Below are positions 10,831 through 23,735 of a stretch of 64,000 nucleotides of DNA, one piece after another. Position 1 is the first letter of the stretch, and each line of letters starts with the position of its first letter. The translations under genes and the position numbers were made by a program. The DNA is from Panorpa germanica (lineage: Eukaryota > Arthropoda > Insecta > Mecoptera > Panorpidae), in assembly GCA_963678705.1 (NCBI GenBank), contig OY783216.1:6944001-7008000 (forward strand). Reading direction: 5' to 3'. The notes beneath the pieces are model-generated. The model saw only the letters and a program-made list of their open reading frames with translations. It made no database searches and was not told where the DNA came from.

Positions 10831-13800
10831 ACATTTAGGAACATTTTTAACACTGTAGAATCGCATCACACTTTTAGAATCACTGTTATAAACGTGTAGT
10901 ATCGCGCGTACTTTTATAGTTTATGAACTCCTTTAACGACAGACTGTGTTATGTCTTTATTTCTCTCATTTTCTAATTAATGTGGCGAAAACAATATTCT
11001 TTGAATTTTAAACTGTAAAAAAAAGGTTTCAAAAAGTACTTTATAAGAAAGTACGTTGAAATTTACAAAGTAGAATAAAAAATGAATAGAAAGTTTAAAA
11101 ACTAAGAATGTCAGTTCTAAAAAGTGAGTGTTGAAATTACTTTTATTTTATTCTTATGAAGCAAGTTAATTAACATTTAACAGAACGCCGTTCCGGGTGC
11201 AGAGCACTGTTTATAAAGCAGTTGTAGGGTAGAATGATGAAGTGGAAGGAACAAGAGGAGTGGGAGGGTGTTTCTAAGCCTTATAAATGCTACATTTTAT
11301 TTTGTAAATGCACGTGAGAATTTATTAAAGCTAAAACTAATTTGTGTCAACAATAAAAAATGTCCGAAATGTTGAAAGTGAGAGAAAAACTCCAGAAAAG
11401 ATGAAGAAGATACTTCCGATCCAGGATGCATAAATAGAAGCAGTTCAGAATAACTTCCAAAAACACTAATATCACAGTGAATGTTTTATTCTTAATTGCA
11501 GACATGCGAGAAGTGATTTAACTAACTGTATTTGCAATTTATAATGGACCAAAAAATAGAATTTTGTTTTGTTCAAACCAGGTACAAAATAAACCTCAGA
11601 ATTATCTTGTGACAAGCTAAAACCTTGAGCTGCAATATATTTTCTATATGAGAAGTAGAAGATGAAGCTTCAAATTAGCTTGTGAACAGATAGCAAATCA
11701 AACCTAGCATTCCAACACAAGTTTCTACCTGGGTTTTATTATTTTAACATGTACCCAGTAAACAATTTGGTGAAGTGTCCTGTTTTGTGACATTTTTATC
11801 ACTATTGCACTTCAATTATAGTTCGCATCAACGTTATCTTCATTTGTATTCCGACAGGTGGAATGGTTTCGCTATTTATTTAGACATTTCATATAAATAA
11901 CTGAAAGAAACTTAACTGTAAATGAACTCTTTCATGACAAGAAAACCATACGTATCTTCAATATGATGGTATGGCTCCAAAATGTTTACCGGGTAGTATA
12001 GGTATTTTAAGATAAGTTTTAATTACATGAAACATTATATATGGAAATGTATGTCACATTACATAAATAACATAAATAGGCAAAAAGACTGAATAAGCTA
12101 TAGCCAAAAAAAATGTATGACACACCACAAAACTAAAATAACTTGTCCAACACCAAACACTACAAGTTCTTCTCATCTTACATTTTCTAACATCCTATTA
12201 TAAAGTGAATTAAAATTGCTTTTGAAATGGGAGAAATAAAATTATGATATATATTCAAGTAAATTGAAATTAAAGTTAAATAATAAATTATTCATTAAGT
12301 ATACTCTGGTATACTTTGCAGTGCGATACTTGGTTTTAAGCACCGAGAAGTAAAACGAAGAAGTGGTTTTCATTGCCGCCGAAAGTGCTTTACATCCATT
12401 AGTTAATTAAAAGTCTTAATGAATAAAAACCTAAAATTAATGTCGAATGAAACGTAGAATACTGATATTAGTACGCATGCGTGGATAAAATTATCTTTAC
12501 AAATGAATAATTGAATTAAAATAACTCTATTTTATTTTAAATATTATTTAAGTTTATTTAACGAGACCTACTTTTACATTCCTGCTTAATAAGTTTATGA
12601 TAATGTATATAATCAATTTAATTTGATAACAAAGCAAATTAATAACATTATTTTATTTATTTTTAGTGCGATGAGCTGCTATACGATGAATGGGCTTGTG
12701 TCCTATGTCTTAATTTCTATAAAAGTGTACTATATATTGATAAAGTGGGTTACTAGAACCTCAAATGTTATATCTTATATGTTAGGAGATATTAGCAATT
12801 AAAAAAGTAATTTTGTCTCTTTAATTATTAAAGGGATTCAACGTTGTACACATTCCAAGTGCACGTGACACCACAATCCTTATGTAAGGTTACCAACCCT
12901 ACAGCTCATAAATCTCTGCTATATGTATTTATTTATCAAAATATGAAATACTACTTACAGCTATTTCAAGGAACTTTATCAAATTTCAATATTATGTCTG
13001 CCGTAGCAGGGTTAAATAAAATAAAAACTTATTATTCTTTGATTTAACTTGATTATTTAACTACCAACAGCTGCAGAACATTACAGCACTGACCTACTCA
13101 ACAAGTAACTGACGTTAAAATGCATTTCACGTCATACAAATATGGCCGACCATTTCTAGCGCTAAAACTACAATTAAAACTTTTAATTGCAATATCTCCG
13201 TCAATATTTAGATATTTAATAAAATAGACACGCCATTACACATTTATTAACATCAATTTCAATCAACAAGGCCATTGCAATGCGATGAACTAATTAAGAA
13301 ACTCGTATAGCTAATTTCCAATCTGTTTGGTTTCTTTCTACTGTTTATCGTAATTAAAATATTAAATTATAAATTAAACGAAAAATTAAACTAGTTGAAG
13401 CACTACTAAAACTACTAGGTATGATAAAATAATGGCATCTTCCATCTCTTTCTATCTCGTTATATATGATCCCTTGCAGCCCAGGTTAAGAGAAGTTCAA
13501 ACCTGAACACACACAAGACTAATTCACTGTTTACATAATATAAATGTGTAGTAGAAAAGTGAAAGAGATGGAATTAAATAAATGTGTTAGTTAATGTATA
13601 AGAAAGACAAAGAGAGAAAATAAGTGAAGACGAGCATTACAGAGCAATTTCCTACTATTAGATATTCTGGGATTGCTTTTCCGCATTGTAGAATGCGTCA
13701 GTCAATGTTAGATTACACTGCTAATCTTGTTAATGCATTTTAATTGAGATATATTGATATTGAATTTACTCTATTTATTAAAGACCACTCGTGTGAGGAC

Positions 13801-16159
13801 ACTAAACCAAATTCGAATTTATTTAATATTAAGTCTCATTCCCACTCACTGTCTTGATATTTATTTTACGTTTTCCAGGTATTCAGAATAGGCATTCCTT
13901 CTCACATTCGTGTTTTAATTTGAGTTTAGTTAATTTAGTTGGTGCGCAAGCGTCGTTAGTCATATAAATTTTACCACTTAGACAAAATTGAATATGGAAT
14001 AATTAAAATGTTGTTTTTAATAACAATTAGTAATAGAAATTGATTTTCATTCTTTATTTTTGACAAACTGACATTGAACTTCTTTTAAAAGTAAATCCTA
14101 CTGCATTTTGACTGATTGTCACATTTTGGAGGTTGTAATATAATATAATTTTTTAAATTTAGAAACATTGGACCTTCTAATTTATAATTCTGTAAAAATT
14201 CAGTAGCGTCCGTACGTAAGAATTCGGTACACTAAAGACATATTATAATCTTGATCGATATCTAATGCGTAATTTATTTACTTTTTACAAATTTTAGGCT
14301 TCGTAGTTCAAGGTACTATATAAATAACAATAATATATTATTATTCCTAATTAAAAAACATATCTTTTTAACGAAAAAACCGGGCAACGCTGGATAGCTA
14401 ACTAATTAATTAACAAAGACAAATTCTTTCTAGCAGTGTATGGACAATGTACATCTGTGTGCACTGAGCAGGATGGGGGTGTGGGTGTGGGGATGCAGGA
14501 TGGAGAAAGACGAGAGCTTGAACTCATCTGTACGGCTGCAGTAGTATAATAGCATAATGGGTTCGATTCTCGCCAATTACAACAATACCAATCTCTATAG
14601 AATACAGCTTTCTGTTTCCATTGTCTTAACTCGAGGATTTTCTTTTAGTTACCCAGAACAGAGCTTTCGCGCTGAGAGGTTTTTCATTAAGCTACTATTT
14701 CTTTATTAAGTATCCTTCTTTTTATAATTTTTTGTTCATTGAATTTTTATAGAATTTGAGGTTAATAGAAATGATAAAGTTGCAATTTAAAAATCAATTT
14801 TCTTTACTTGTTCTAACTACATATTTAATAAATATATACATATTACATATATAATATATAATATATGTATTTCTCTATTCATATTGGAACTATACTATTC
14901 CATTGCGTCCAAATTGACCGTAAGACTTGCGTTCTATATAGATACAACTTCATACAAAACGATACAGATAAATGTAAAATATATAATTTTATTTAAAGTA
15001 GAAACTGAATCTCATAATAAAGTGTCTTATAATGCGAAACAATATATTTGTGTCATACTGGTTAAAGTACGAGAATAATCTTAATAATAATCAGTGCTGT
15101 GCTACGTTGAAACACGTTTAAATATGCTTTGATAGATTTTCTAAATATCTACGTAAGGATTTACCCCCACTACCAATAAAAAACAAAAACAAAGTGACTC
15201 ACTGGACACCTGCAAGTACTCAAAATTCAACGCATCCTAACCTAGTGCAACCAGTGAAAGAACAGAATATAAGTAATGCAGAACAGCAAGCCATATGATT
15301 GTATAACATATACACACTGACATTAAAAAATGGAAAGATTTTAATAAACCTATTGACAGACGCACATACAATGTTTGCTAAATGTAATAAATAAATAATG
15401 ACTTACGTTTCCTTTGAATTTGCTTCTGCAGATATATTTGATGGACGTATATTTAGCAAAAAAAGTTAGGTTAAAATTATCACTAAAGTCTCAGACACAT
15501 TATATTTAATACACTTGTACTTCTGTTTATAAAAACAATGAAAGAAACACTATGTATGTTATATTTATTGAGTTTTAAATTTGTCAAAGAAGTTAGGTTA
15601 GGTTAAACATTCTAACTAAAGTCTTATAAGGAGCACTATTTTAAAACACTTGTATAACACTTGAATGATTAAGTCAAACGTACAAAGAACAATAAATACA
15701 TAGAATTACTTTTAAAAACATTATTAAATCTAGTAAACTGTTTGCATTGATACACAACTAATATCATTGACGTATGTCATATCTTAGTTCATCACACTAA
15801 CATTCCACGTCATACCGAAAATTGTTCATTGTTTTATCAAAAATTATAACTTTTGCATTAGTTATTACACATTTAGAAACTTATACTCTAATTAACACAG
15901 TTTTAATTACAAATAGAAACACAATTCAAGTTTATTAATGCTGGATTAATATTTTTAATTAAATTTTTTTTTGCAAAAACTATTTCGATACCTTCACTAA
16001 TAGCTGGCTAATGACCGAGTGACAGATCGTGTAGCCGAATTTGTACGATGTAACACGAATTCGTACTTTGAACATACAGCATTTCGGAAAATGCTAGATG
16101 CAGGTGATTTAATTTAATATTTAAAATAATATAGTTTATTTATTTATTTGTTTTTTATA
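10831..16159. other. Long non-coding stretch, nothing firmly recognised
   Basis: Over 5 kb of AT-rich DNA with only short chance frames. Variants of the TTAGTGCGCATGCGT word occur near 12474 and 13937. A local imperfect direct duplication lies around 15460-15540 and 15585-15660 (shared GTTAGGTTAA..., ACTAAAGTCT, ACACTTGTA). No gene, tRNA or mobile element can be supported. Confidence 0.35.
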
Positions 16160-16400
16160 GGAGTTATCACTAGCTCTATCACTGACGACTTCCTACTTTT
16201 TTTTAAAATATTTTCATTTAATTTATATAACGTTAGACTATTTTCAAAGCAGAGTATTATCATTGACGACCTCCGACAATGTTTGTAGTATAAATGGTGT
16301 CGTGGCCTATGAACTAATATATGAACAGCATCGCTGCTTCATAATGTTTATGAACGACCTCCTACTACGTTGCCAGTTTTAATGGTGTTGTATAATTGGT
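16160..16400 (+). repeat. Dispersed repeat family E, copy 1
   Basis: The core reads TATCATTGACGACCTC at about 16258, then GGTGTCGTGGCC near 16294, then ATATATGAACAGCATCGCTG. The same order recurs on the minus strand at 58590-58685 (TATCATTGACGACCTC, GCGGCC, ATATATGAGCTACACCG). A weaker copy lies at 21480-21560 (TCACTGACGAGTTCCTATAA, GTCATGGCGCATT). Within this copy the motif itself is partly repeated (16180 and 16350). It is non-coding and of unknown class. Confidence 0.55.
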
Positions 16401-17268
16401 TAATTTATAATTGGTTTAATTATATAATTATCTTTCTTATATAATCAATTAAATTAAGCATCCAAACATCAATAAAGCTTAGTTTTCTCCAGAGATCGAA
16501 CCTGAAAGCATTGGCAATTAGACAATTACTTCAATTAACCTTACTATAATTAATTATTTATTAAATATAATTATTAAAAATGTATTATTATTATTATTGA
16601 TTTATAAATTGTCCATATCTTATGGAACTTTAAATATTTCAAAATTATTTAAGTAAATAAAAACTAATATAATATTATTTTTAAATTTTCTTAAAAGATA
16701 AAATGTAATTAATAAACATACATAATTTCTTTTTGCATACAAATCGAATCATAAATTCGGCCAAATTCGGAAAAACTCGAATGCAGTCATTGTCCTTGGC
16801 GGTGTTCACGGTTAATAAAAAAATAGTTTAAAAGAATTATCTCCAATAATATTTAAAACAATATTAAAAATATTTTTTGTCTACTTTGTATTAGGTAAAG
16901 ATCGTCTAATTACGGATATATTCGGATTAAGTCAGCAACTTGGACTCGTCCAATCAGCATCGGGGGGAGACCCCGTAAATATCTCAGTATTATTAAAATA
17001 AATATTGCATAATGTTTTATTGTAGATGTCCGTTAGTAGGTCGCCGGTGATCAGCGGGGGATGTTATTGCGTAATTATAACCTCATTAAAAATATTTTAA
17101 AAATATTTAAAAAAAGAAAAACAATTTAAAAAATGTTTCTAAGTGTGTTAATAAGTTTATTAATTAGTGTGTGAATGTTTAAAGTATAATTAGTTACCCC
17201 AATTATATTTATTGGAAATAACGTACAATTTCAAGTATTGCGCAATAGTTTTTCTAAACTTCGTGGTG
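16401..17268. other. Non-coding, nothing recognised
   Basis: AT-rich sequence with a GC-richer patch at 16940-17070. No gene or element is recognised. Confidence 0.4.
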
Positions 17269-17280
17269 GGTCACGTGACC
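17269..17280. promoter_or_regulatory. Palindromic E-box (CLEAR/M-box type)
   Basis: GGTCACGTGACC is a perfect 12-bp palindrome around CACGTG. bHLH-zip factors of the MITF/TFEB/USF type are known to bind GTCACGTGAC. It lies just upstream of a locally GC-richer segment and of the candidate spliced exons at 17293-17742, as a promoter element would. A role here is inference. Confidence 0.45.
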
Positions 17281-17292
17281 TAGTGCCTAGTC

Positions 17293-17742
17293 AGACGGGT
17301 TTTAACTTGTTCGCGTTTGTTTGTGATTTAAATTTTAAAGAATGCTTTTATTTAAATGCAAGTTTTGACATGTTCATATTTTCAGTACATTGACATTGTA
17401 TTTTAAAATGTTATAAACGTTAAATATATTGAACTATGTATTAGTGTTAGTGTAATTCTAAAATGAACTTATGGTTTTGTGTAGTGTTCTCAAAATTGTA
17501 GGCTGTCCTTGGAAGAGTTTGTTATAGCAAACGTAAGTTATTTATTAGTTCAGTAATATGTACATTTTTACTTATTATTTTGTAGTTCTTTTGCAATTAC
17601 TTTTGTACAATTTGGCACATAATCTAATTTAATGAATGCATGCATGTTTGTGCGATGTTTTAAATTAATTCATCTTTTTTCTTTTCAGCGTTACTTCGCA
17701 GGAGTTTACAACGTGGCTGTCGACTGTGTGTGTGGACAAAAG
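17293..17742 (+). other. Candidate non-coding first exons of a host gene or lncRNA
   Basis: Two canonical splice donors and one strong acceptor fit two small exons. A first exon of unknown start (possibly the CA at 17292-17293) ends at 17532 before GTAAGT. A 156-bp intron follows and ends in a long pyrimidine tract CTTTTTTCTTTTCAG at 17688. The second exon, 17689-17742 (54 bp), is followed by GTAAGA. The 54-bp exon is open in all three frames and is locally GC-richer than its neighbours. ATGs in the first exon run into stops before the junction, so this would be 5' UTR or non-coding RNA. The next exon is not identified. No protein homology supports this; the splice geometry and the upstream E-box do. 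Confidence 0.35.
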
Positions 17743-18780
17743 GTAAGACATTTTGTTTTTATTTATTAACAGGTGGTGGGGCAATATTTTTTCTAATTGT
17801 ATAACTTTTTGTATATTTATTTTATTGTATTTTATGTATGATACACCTATCTTTAGAATATTCATTATAACTATTCTCATACCGGGGACAATTTCTAACT
17901 AAGTATAATTACCTTTTTCAATTGATTTTGACAAGCTTCGTGTCTTACAGATTTATTAATTAAACATCGCAGATGGTTTTGAGATCGTTTCAATATAGTG
18001 TTTATTAATTTCGTTGCTGCTATATTCTCGATTATTTTACTTTTCTTTAAGTAATTATTTTGTGATTAAAATTAACGACGTTTTATAGAAAATATTGCTG
18101 GTGACGTTCACCCTATTATAACCAGATTCACCTCCTGAGAATGGCATGTAAAAAGGACCGTTTTGAGATCAGGGACTGAAAAAGGTTTCGAAGTAACAAT
18201 ATTAACCGAAATTTTAATATATTGTTAGTTGTTAGTTTCACTACCATAAAAATAATTGCGGTCGCGGTTCCGAAGAAGCTCGATTTAATAAAATTGTGAT
18301 TGCATTGGTACACGAAAATAGAATTTAGTAAAAATGCATCGACTTCGGCTTGAACTCAGTATTTAATTTGCTAATATCACATGAATTAGAAAAGATAGAA
18401 AACCGAAATTTTCTCTATAGACAGTTTTTAAATGAAAATATAGAAAACTACAAATTTTAAAGTGACGATGGAAGCTAGGGACAAAACACAGAAATATTGA
18501 AAATAAAACAAAAGGGATTCATAATTTAGTATACTGAGGTGATGCTTTTTAAATGGAGTGATAGTAAATGGTAGCGGGGGAAGGGGGGTAGTGTATTAAT
18601 GTTAACATAAAGCAGAATAGTGTGCTTAGAAGTTTTAATAACAATGATATAATAATTAATTAAGGCGTCTGGTGTAAAGAAAGACACGACATTAAAAGGT
18701 TCATTTTGTAGAGTTTTGCCTTTTTAATAATTAAGTTTTTGTAATTTGTTATTACTTTTAAAAAATGGAGTAAATAGAAT
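17743..18780. other. Non-coding, nothing recognised
   Basis: If the exons at 17293-17742 are real this would be intron. A G-rich patch (GGGGGAAGGGGGG) lies near 18576-18588. No element is recognised. Confidence 0.35.
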
Positions 18781-18785
18781 ACGGT

Positions 18786-18925
18786 CCGGTGCAAACTAAT
18801 GCGACTTCGACTAGCGATATGGAACACTCATTCATAATTTAGTACAGTCTTGTCTAAATAACGTCAAATTATGAATGAAAATATATAAGTGTTGGATGTC
18901 GCATGTTGGAGTCATACTAATGAGT
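18786..18925. mobile_element. Foldback/MITE-like inverted-repeat element
   Basis: A perfect 12-bp inverted repeat, CATTCATAATTT at 18829-18840 and its complement at 18866-18877, encloses a 25-base loop. The arms extend outward with lower identity to AATGCGAC (about 18798) and GTCGCAT (about 18898). The outer end CCGGTGCAAACTAATGCGAC recurs in a relic at 1150-1245, so it is a dispersed family. It has no coding capacity. Tc1/mariner affinity is suggested by the end sequence but not proven. Confidence 0.5.
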
Positions 18926-21479
18926 ATCGAGTTCGAGATAAATAAAATATATAAGTCTGTGATTAGTATGTAATAAATTCGCTTCAGATAAAATGAAATC
19001 TACCAATATAGTTCATTGCTTAGTATTTATCATTTTAATTTGAATTTCTACCCATATTTTGAATTACTTCTTCATACATAGTTGGAGTCCGATTACTTGA
19101 AGAATTCGGAGTTGGATGTCTAGTACATTTATTAAACTTGAAATTAGGTTGTAGCAAGCTCGTGAGTAAATGTTACTCTTGCACTGAAAGATAATTCTAT
19201 CCGTAAAACGTTTATAAAATATGACAATATATCGTTATATTTGAATATGTTGTCATTAAATTTTAAAACGAAGGTAATAATTTAAGAAAGAAATGCACCG
19301 CACCAGTAACAAAAGCATAAATTTCATTGTCAATAAACTTCACCCTATTGCAAGGGTTGGTATATTAAATAGAAATATTACAAAAATCCACTTTTCATAT
19401 AGAAAAATATTTTCTCATATAACGTGATAAATAACTTTAACTTTCACTAATAGATGGCGTGACATGACTGTATAGAAATATGTATTAAAGGCAACCGTCT
19501 AACAGGCGTTATAGCTTGTCTACTAGACGTTTTGTATAGAAATAATTTGAAGGGAAAATAGATTGATGTTAAAGGCTAAAGCTAAAGGCTGTAGGCAAAC
19601 AACACTAAAGAGGTATTATGTATTGCCTATCTTCATTTACGCTTGATGGAATCTATACAGAGCTTACACTGTATACGGGGACGGTAATTCGTTGTTGAAT
19701 ACCGACGCCAACAACGACGACGACGCCTGCGAGGTTCGATACGCTGGGTTAAAAGAAAACCAATACACTGAGCTGTAGCATCTAATGCTGAGCTATCGTC
19801 AACCGCTAATGAAAACCGGAAGTACAGAGAAAGAGCATTATCGCTAAATTCAGCTTATTCATAAATTCAAAACAATTTATGACTGGAATTAATAAAATAT
19901 ATTCTTTGTGTTAAGGCACCAAACGATGCGGTGAACGTTTGATTGTCTCTAACGTATGAGTTAAATATTGAAAGATTGGAAATATTGGAACTTTTTCTAT
20001 AATTTTTGCTTACAATATTAATGTTGTGTATTGATTGCGGTGCATCGCTTTGAAAGAAATAATTTTTCGTTGAAAATTAGTAGAAAAATTTAAAACAGCG
20101 AATAACATTCAGCAGTAAGTACATAGGCTTGCAATTTTGACCTAGAATATAAAGAAATCATATATCATCATTTAAAAGGCTTTTTAACATTGTACAACTT
20201 TTAAATTTCAAATTTAAAGCTTAATAAAAGGCAGAAAATTCAATCAGTATATGACAAAATTAAAATTCGTATTCGTATATGTGTTTTAGTTTAATAGGTT
20301 TTACAATTCACGCTATATAGTAAAATCTGTCCAAGTTTTCGCTTATATCTTTGTGCCACTAAATAGTTTAGTACAACTTCTATCGTTTGCGCTGGTTATC
20401 TCAAATTTTCAAAATTTGTCACTTACATCCCTTTGCTTCTAGACGCCTCATACATTGAAAGATCAATTCAATAATAACTTAAAGATAAATTAATACTCTA
20501 AGTTAAATATATAAGTAGTACTTTTATAGAATTACGACATGATTCAGCACAGCTAGCTAATTCCAAGGTTCTGTTTCTATTTCTTATATAGAAACAGCTT
20601 GTCACAAGCTAATTCCAAGGTCACTTTCTCTCTGGAACAAATCTATTAAATTTGCTGCAAAACAAAAACAAAATAGAACTTTTGTTATGTTTTGCGCGCA
20701 GAGTTCCCATCGTATAATATCTCTTTACATCTTAAAACATATTCCTTATTTATGTAGAATTTATTGTTTAATAAAGTAAAAGTTTTCATTTGCATCTGTC
20801 GAGTAACGTGCGGGGTAAGAACACACACATATTGCCAACATCTAAAGAACAAAACTTTTTATTTTGTAGAGTTTCTTATTGCTAAAAGTTCTATATGTTC
20901 TCAACTATTTCATATCACTATTACAAGTATACAGAGTGGCTCTACAAATACATCTACAGGCTACTATAAACGTCGTATAATATATAAAAAACTTATACAT
21001 ATAACTTAAGTTTGAAAGCAAGTTTTGTATTATTCGATCGATATAATAAGTTTGCTGATTGTTTTCAATTGATTGAAATTTCATAATATCGGAATAGAAT
21101 AGTGCACGTATGATGAGAAGAAATGCAGTTCTCAGTACTCAGTTATAATGTTCCGTCAGCATCCGTCAAGTAATTTTGAATCAATCTCTACTTTTTTTAA
21201 AATTTAATTTAATTTATATCCTTAAAATTTAAATATAAATATATTTATTAATGCCCTTTATACGTAGAAGAAGTTTCAAAGGTTTTCATTTTGACCATTA
21301 AATTTTGCATTTTTAACACACAAACATTACTGCAAGCGGCTACTTTTAATCATATTCGAATTTTGTCACGTAATCTAATAACTAGGTGAAAACTGCACAT
21401 TAAATTTTTTTTTATTGTACACATGGCATAAACGTGTTAGTTTACATAGAGGGTTCTTTCTAGGAGTCAGAACGTTTTC
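18926..21479. other. Non-coding stretch with one GC-richer island
   Basis: Mostly AT-rich. The island at about 19640-19860 contains a GACGCCAACAACGACGACG stretch and a 40-odd-codon open frame with no recognisable homology. A small direct duplication (AGCTAATTCCAAGGT) lies at 20557 and 20609. No gene is supported. Confidence 0.35.
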
Positions 21480-21560
21480 GAAACGAATGAGTTCTGTCAC
21501 TGACGAGTTCCTATAATCCATATAGTATTTATAGAGTCATGGCGCATTGGTTCATAATCA
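21480..21560 (+). repeat. Dispersed repeat family E, copy 2 (diverged)
   Basis: TCACTGACGAGTTCCTATAA followed by GTCATGGCGCATTGGTTCAT parallels the ordered blocks at 16258-16320. Short and diverged, so borders are approximate. Confidence 0.4.
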
Positions 21561-22012
21561 AATTAATTCCGATGACAATCAAACCCAGAAAATGAACCGT
21601 TAAGACGAATATCGAGCAAATAGATTTTCGGTAATAATTCTTTTTTCGTGATCAAGAAAGTGTTGTCATTAACTTATCGATTCTCATGAAAGTTTTTCGG
21701 CCGGAATGTTTGTGCACATGTTGCAACCAACACCAAAGTAACAACATCCCCCCGGTGGTGACGGCGAGAACTAAACTAACACCAACTTCATGTAAGCAGC
21801 ACTAATATTATTTACATATAAGCAAACAGTGAAGACGGATAACTGTTTGTTGAGACTCTGACCATTTTGGGTTAAAAAGCAAAATGGTAATATATGTTGT
21901 TGTCTGAGGAAACTTACTCTCTTTATATATGTATAAATCTATGTAGTGACACTGTGATAAATTTCATTAGAAAGAGAGTTGTGCTTATAATAAAATAATC
22001 TGGTCGTTTAAT
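21561..22012. other. Non-coding, nothing recognised
   Basis: Contains a GC-richer patch CCCCCCGGTGGTGACGGCGA near 21750. No gene or element is recognised. Confidence 0.35.
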
Positions 22013-22391
22013 GCCGGTTTTCCACCAGCGGGACAGTTCATTTTTCTAAACAAAAACACCAATGCTTACACCAAAGAGACAGTTCTTAAAACATTTTTGT
22101 CTGTTGTTGCTGTTTTAGTAAACAAAACACATTCCCATCTGGAGTCGGTAAGATCAACGGAAAATACGTTTGTTGTTGTTTTTAGTCTGTTTGGTTTGAA
22201 CACGCAGTTGTTGTTTATCATGCTCATAATATTTATGGAACACGCAGAAAAATGCTCAAAGCAAAATCAGTCTGTTCAGTGTGAACAGTAAGTTTTCGAA
22301 AAACAGAACTGTTTTAAAATAAAACAAAATATTTTCTTGTTTTGTTTTTTGACAATAAAACTGTTTTCAAAACTGTCTCTCTGGTGATGAA
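22013..22391. mobile_element. Candidate non-autonomous DNA element with short TIRs
   Basis: CACCAGCGGGACAGTT (22024-22039) pairs with AACTGTCTCTCTGGTG (22371-22386): 14 of 16 positions are complementary in inverted orientation. Further ACAGTT/AACTGT words lie just inside both ends. The enclosed open frame at 22097-22291 has no recognisable homology. Exact ends and the target duplication could not be settled, so the superfamily is unassigned. Confidence 0.45.
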
Positions 22392-22930
22392 CGAACAAAT
22401 AATTGCAACAATGTACGTAAAAAAATCGATCAGATTAGATAAAGTTTAGTTGATCGAATAAAACACACTCGTAAATGATACATGTTATGTTACTATTACA
22501 TAACCGTTAAATATCTGAGATCTTAAGCTATAACAGTTGTAATAATCCGTTGTTCGAAGTCTCTATAAAAAATAAAATTCTAAGCTTTCTTTTTATGACA
22601 TTACAACAAACTTTTAATACTCACACTAAGATTAAAGTACGAGTATAATACTTCTCCTTGTAAGTTTTCGTTGTATTGAACGTAATACAAGTGAACTCGT
22701 CTATTCAATATAGAATACATATTAACAAAAGATACTATGTTACAATTTTCAATTGCAATTTAAAATTTACACTAGAGAAATATTGAATCTTATATAAATG
22801 GTTTTTAGTTTTATAGTGCTTAGCAACAAAATATTTGTAAAATAAACAGGGGCAGATTTGAAACTTAAAAACAGGAACCGAAACCTTTAAAAAAATGTCG
22901 CCCTAAAATGTCTATTTCACAATGTATATA
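22392..22930. other. Non-coding, nothing recognised
   Basis: AT-rich, no recognisable feature. Confidence 0.4.
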
Positions 22931-23134
22931 AAGGTTCTTGCAACAGGACGTGTCATTTTAAATTAACACAAAAATGCTTTCAAAAATATTTTCGTGAAAG
23001 GTGGTGATGTTTATACTTCAATCCAAAGTATTTACTCCAAGGTTAGAATGGAACACAATGGCGGTGGTTGGTTGTATGTTCACAATAAAAAAATGTTGCG
23101 AAATTTAAAATGACACCTCTTGTTGAAAGATCCC
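22931..23134. mobile_element. TA-flanked MITE with about 30-bp TIRs
   Basis: The left end (22931-22963) reads AAGGTTCTTGCAACAGGACG then TGTCATTTTAAATT. The right end (23101-23134), inverted, reads GGGATCTTTCAACAAGAGG then TGTCATTTTAAATT. The last 14 bases are identical and most of the rest agree. TATATA abuts both ends, consistent with TA target duplication and thus a Tc1/mariner-type MITE of about 204 bp. It has no coding capacity. The clear TIRs suggest moderate age. Confidence 0.7.
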
Positions 23135-23309
23135 TATATATTTCTTGTAACACTTAAAAAGCGTTATTTATGAAAGCGTTATTAAAACTACTGTTAGGTT
23201 TTTGAAAATATATTAGCTGAATCCCTTTTTTAGGGCAGTTATTTCAAGTTATCGGGCATCGTTATCTTAGGATTCCGGTGTCTATACTTAAAAATACTTT
23301 AAAATATTC
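23135..23309. other. Short non-coding spacer
   Basis: Nothing recognised between the MITE and the LINE tail. Confidence 0.4.
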
Positions 23310-23735
23310 TTTTCTTTATTTTTTTTTTAATGTTTTTGCCATTTGGCACTTCATCTTTGTGATATAACTCATTTATTTACAAATCATTGTGTTTAATTCA
23401 ATTTTGATCCTTATTAAATCTAAACATTCTCACTCCTTCCAAACGAAAAAAAATTATCCTTATACAACAAAAAAAAACTACTACTGGTTCTCTCCTCCTG
23501 CTACTCTCCCTCCTGTTTTTACTCTGCCATTTCTTCTCTTTCCTCGTTTCTTTTATCTATCTCCGCCATCCACCTGTTCCCTTCACTGCCTCTTTTTAAT
23601 AACTGCCCAATATTTCTTCTCGCAATATTCTTTTCGCTTATTACCTTTTTCTCACATGAAAATTTAATGTGCTCCAATGTTTCTATCTCCGTTCCGCACA
23701 CCCTGCACATCCTTCCCTCGCAAAATTCACTACTA
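23310..23735 (-). mobile_element. 5'-truncated LINE 3' end, family A
   Basis: The minus-strand frame at 23519-23710 begins at the finger MCRVCGTEIETLEHIKFSCE and continues through NIGQLLKRGSEGNRWMAEID. This is the C-terminal Cys-finger tail of a LINE ORF2. The 3' UTR (about 23320-23518) matches 7300-7500 closely. Upstream sequence stops abruptly near 23720-23735, the expected 5' truncation point. This is the cleanest reading of the family-A tail in the window. Confidence 0.8.

Noticed and set aside
14535-14575. tRNA-like B box (GGTTCGATTC)
   Set aside because: No matching A box or cloverleaf upstream could be found. Similar GGTTCGAT words at 16490 (minus) and 19733 also lack tRNA structure.
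15585-15610. Telomeric TTAGG repeat
   Set aside because: Only two consecutive TTAGG words are present. This is too short to be a telomeric or interstitial telomere array.
19640-19860. Possible exon in a GC-richer island
   Set aside because: The open frame is about 43 codons and has no recognisable homology. The candidate acceptor has a poor pyrimidine tract.
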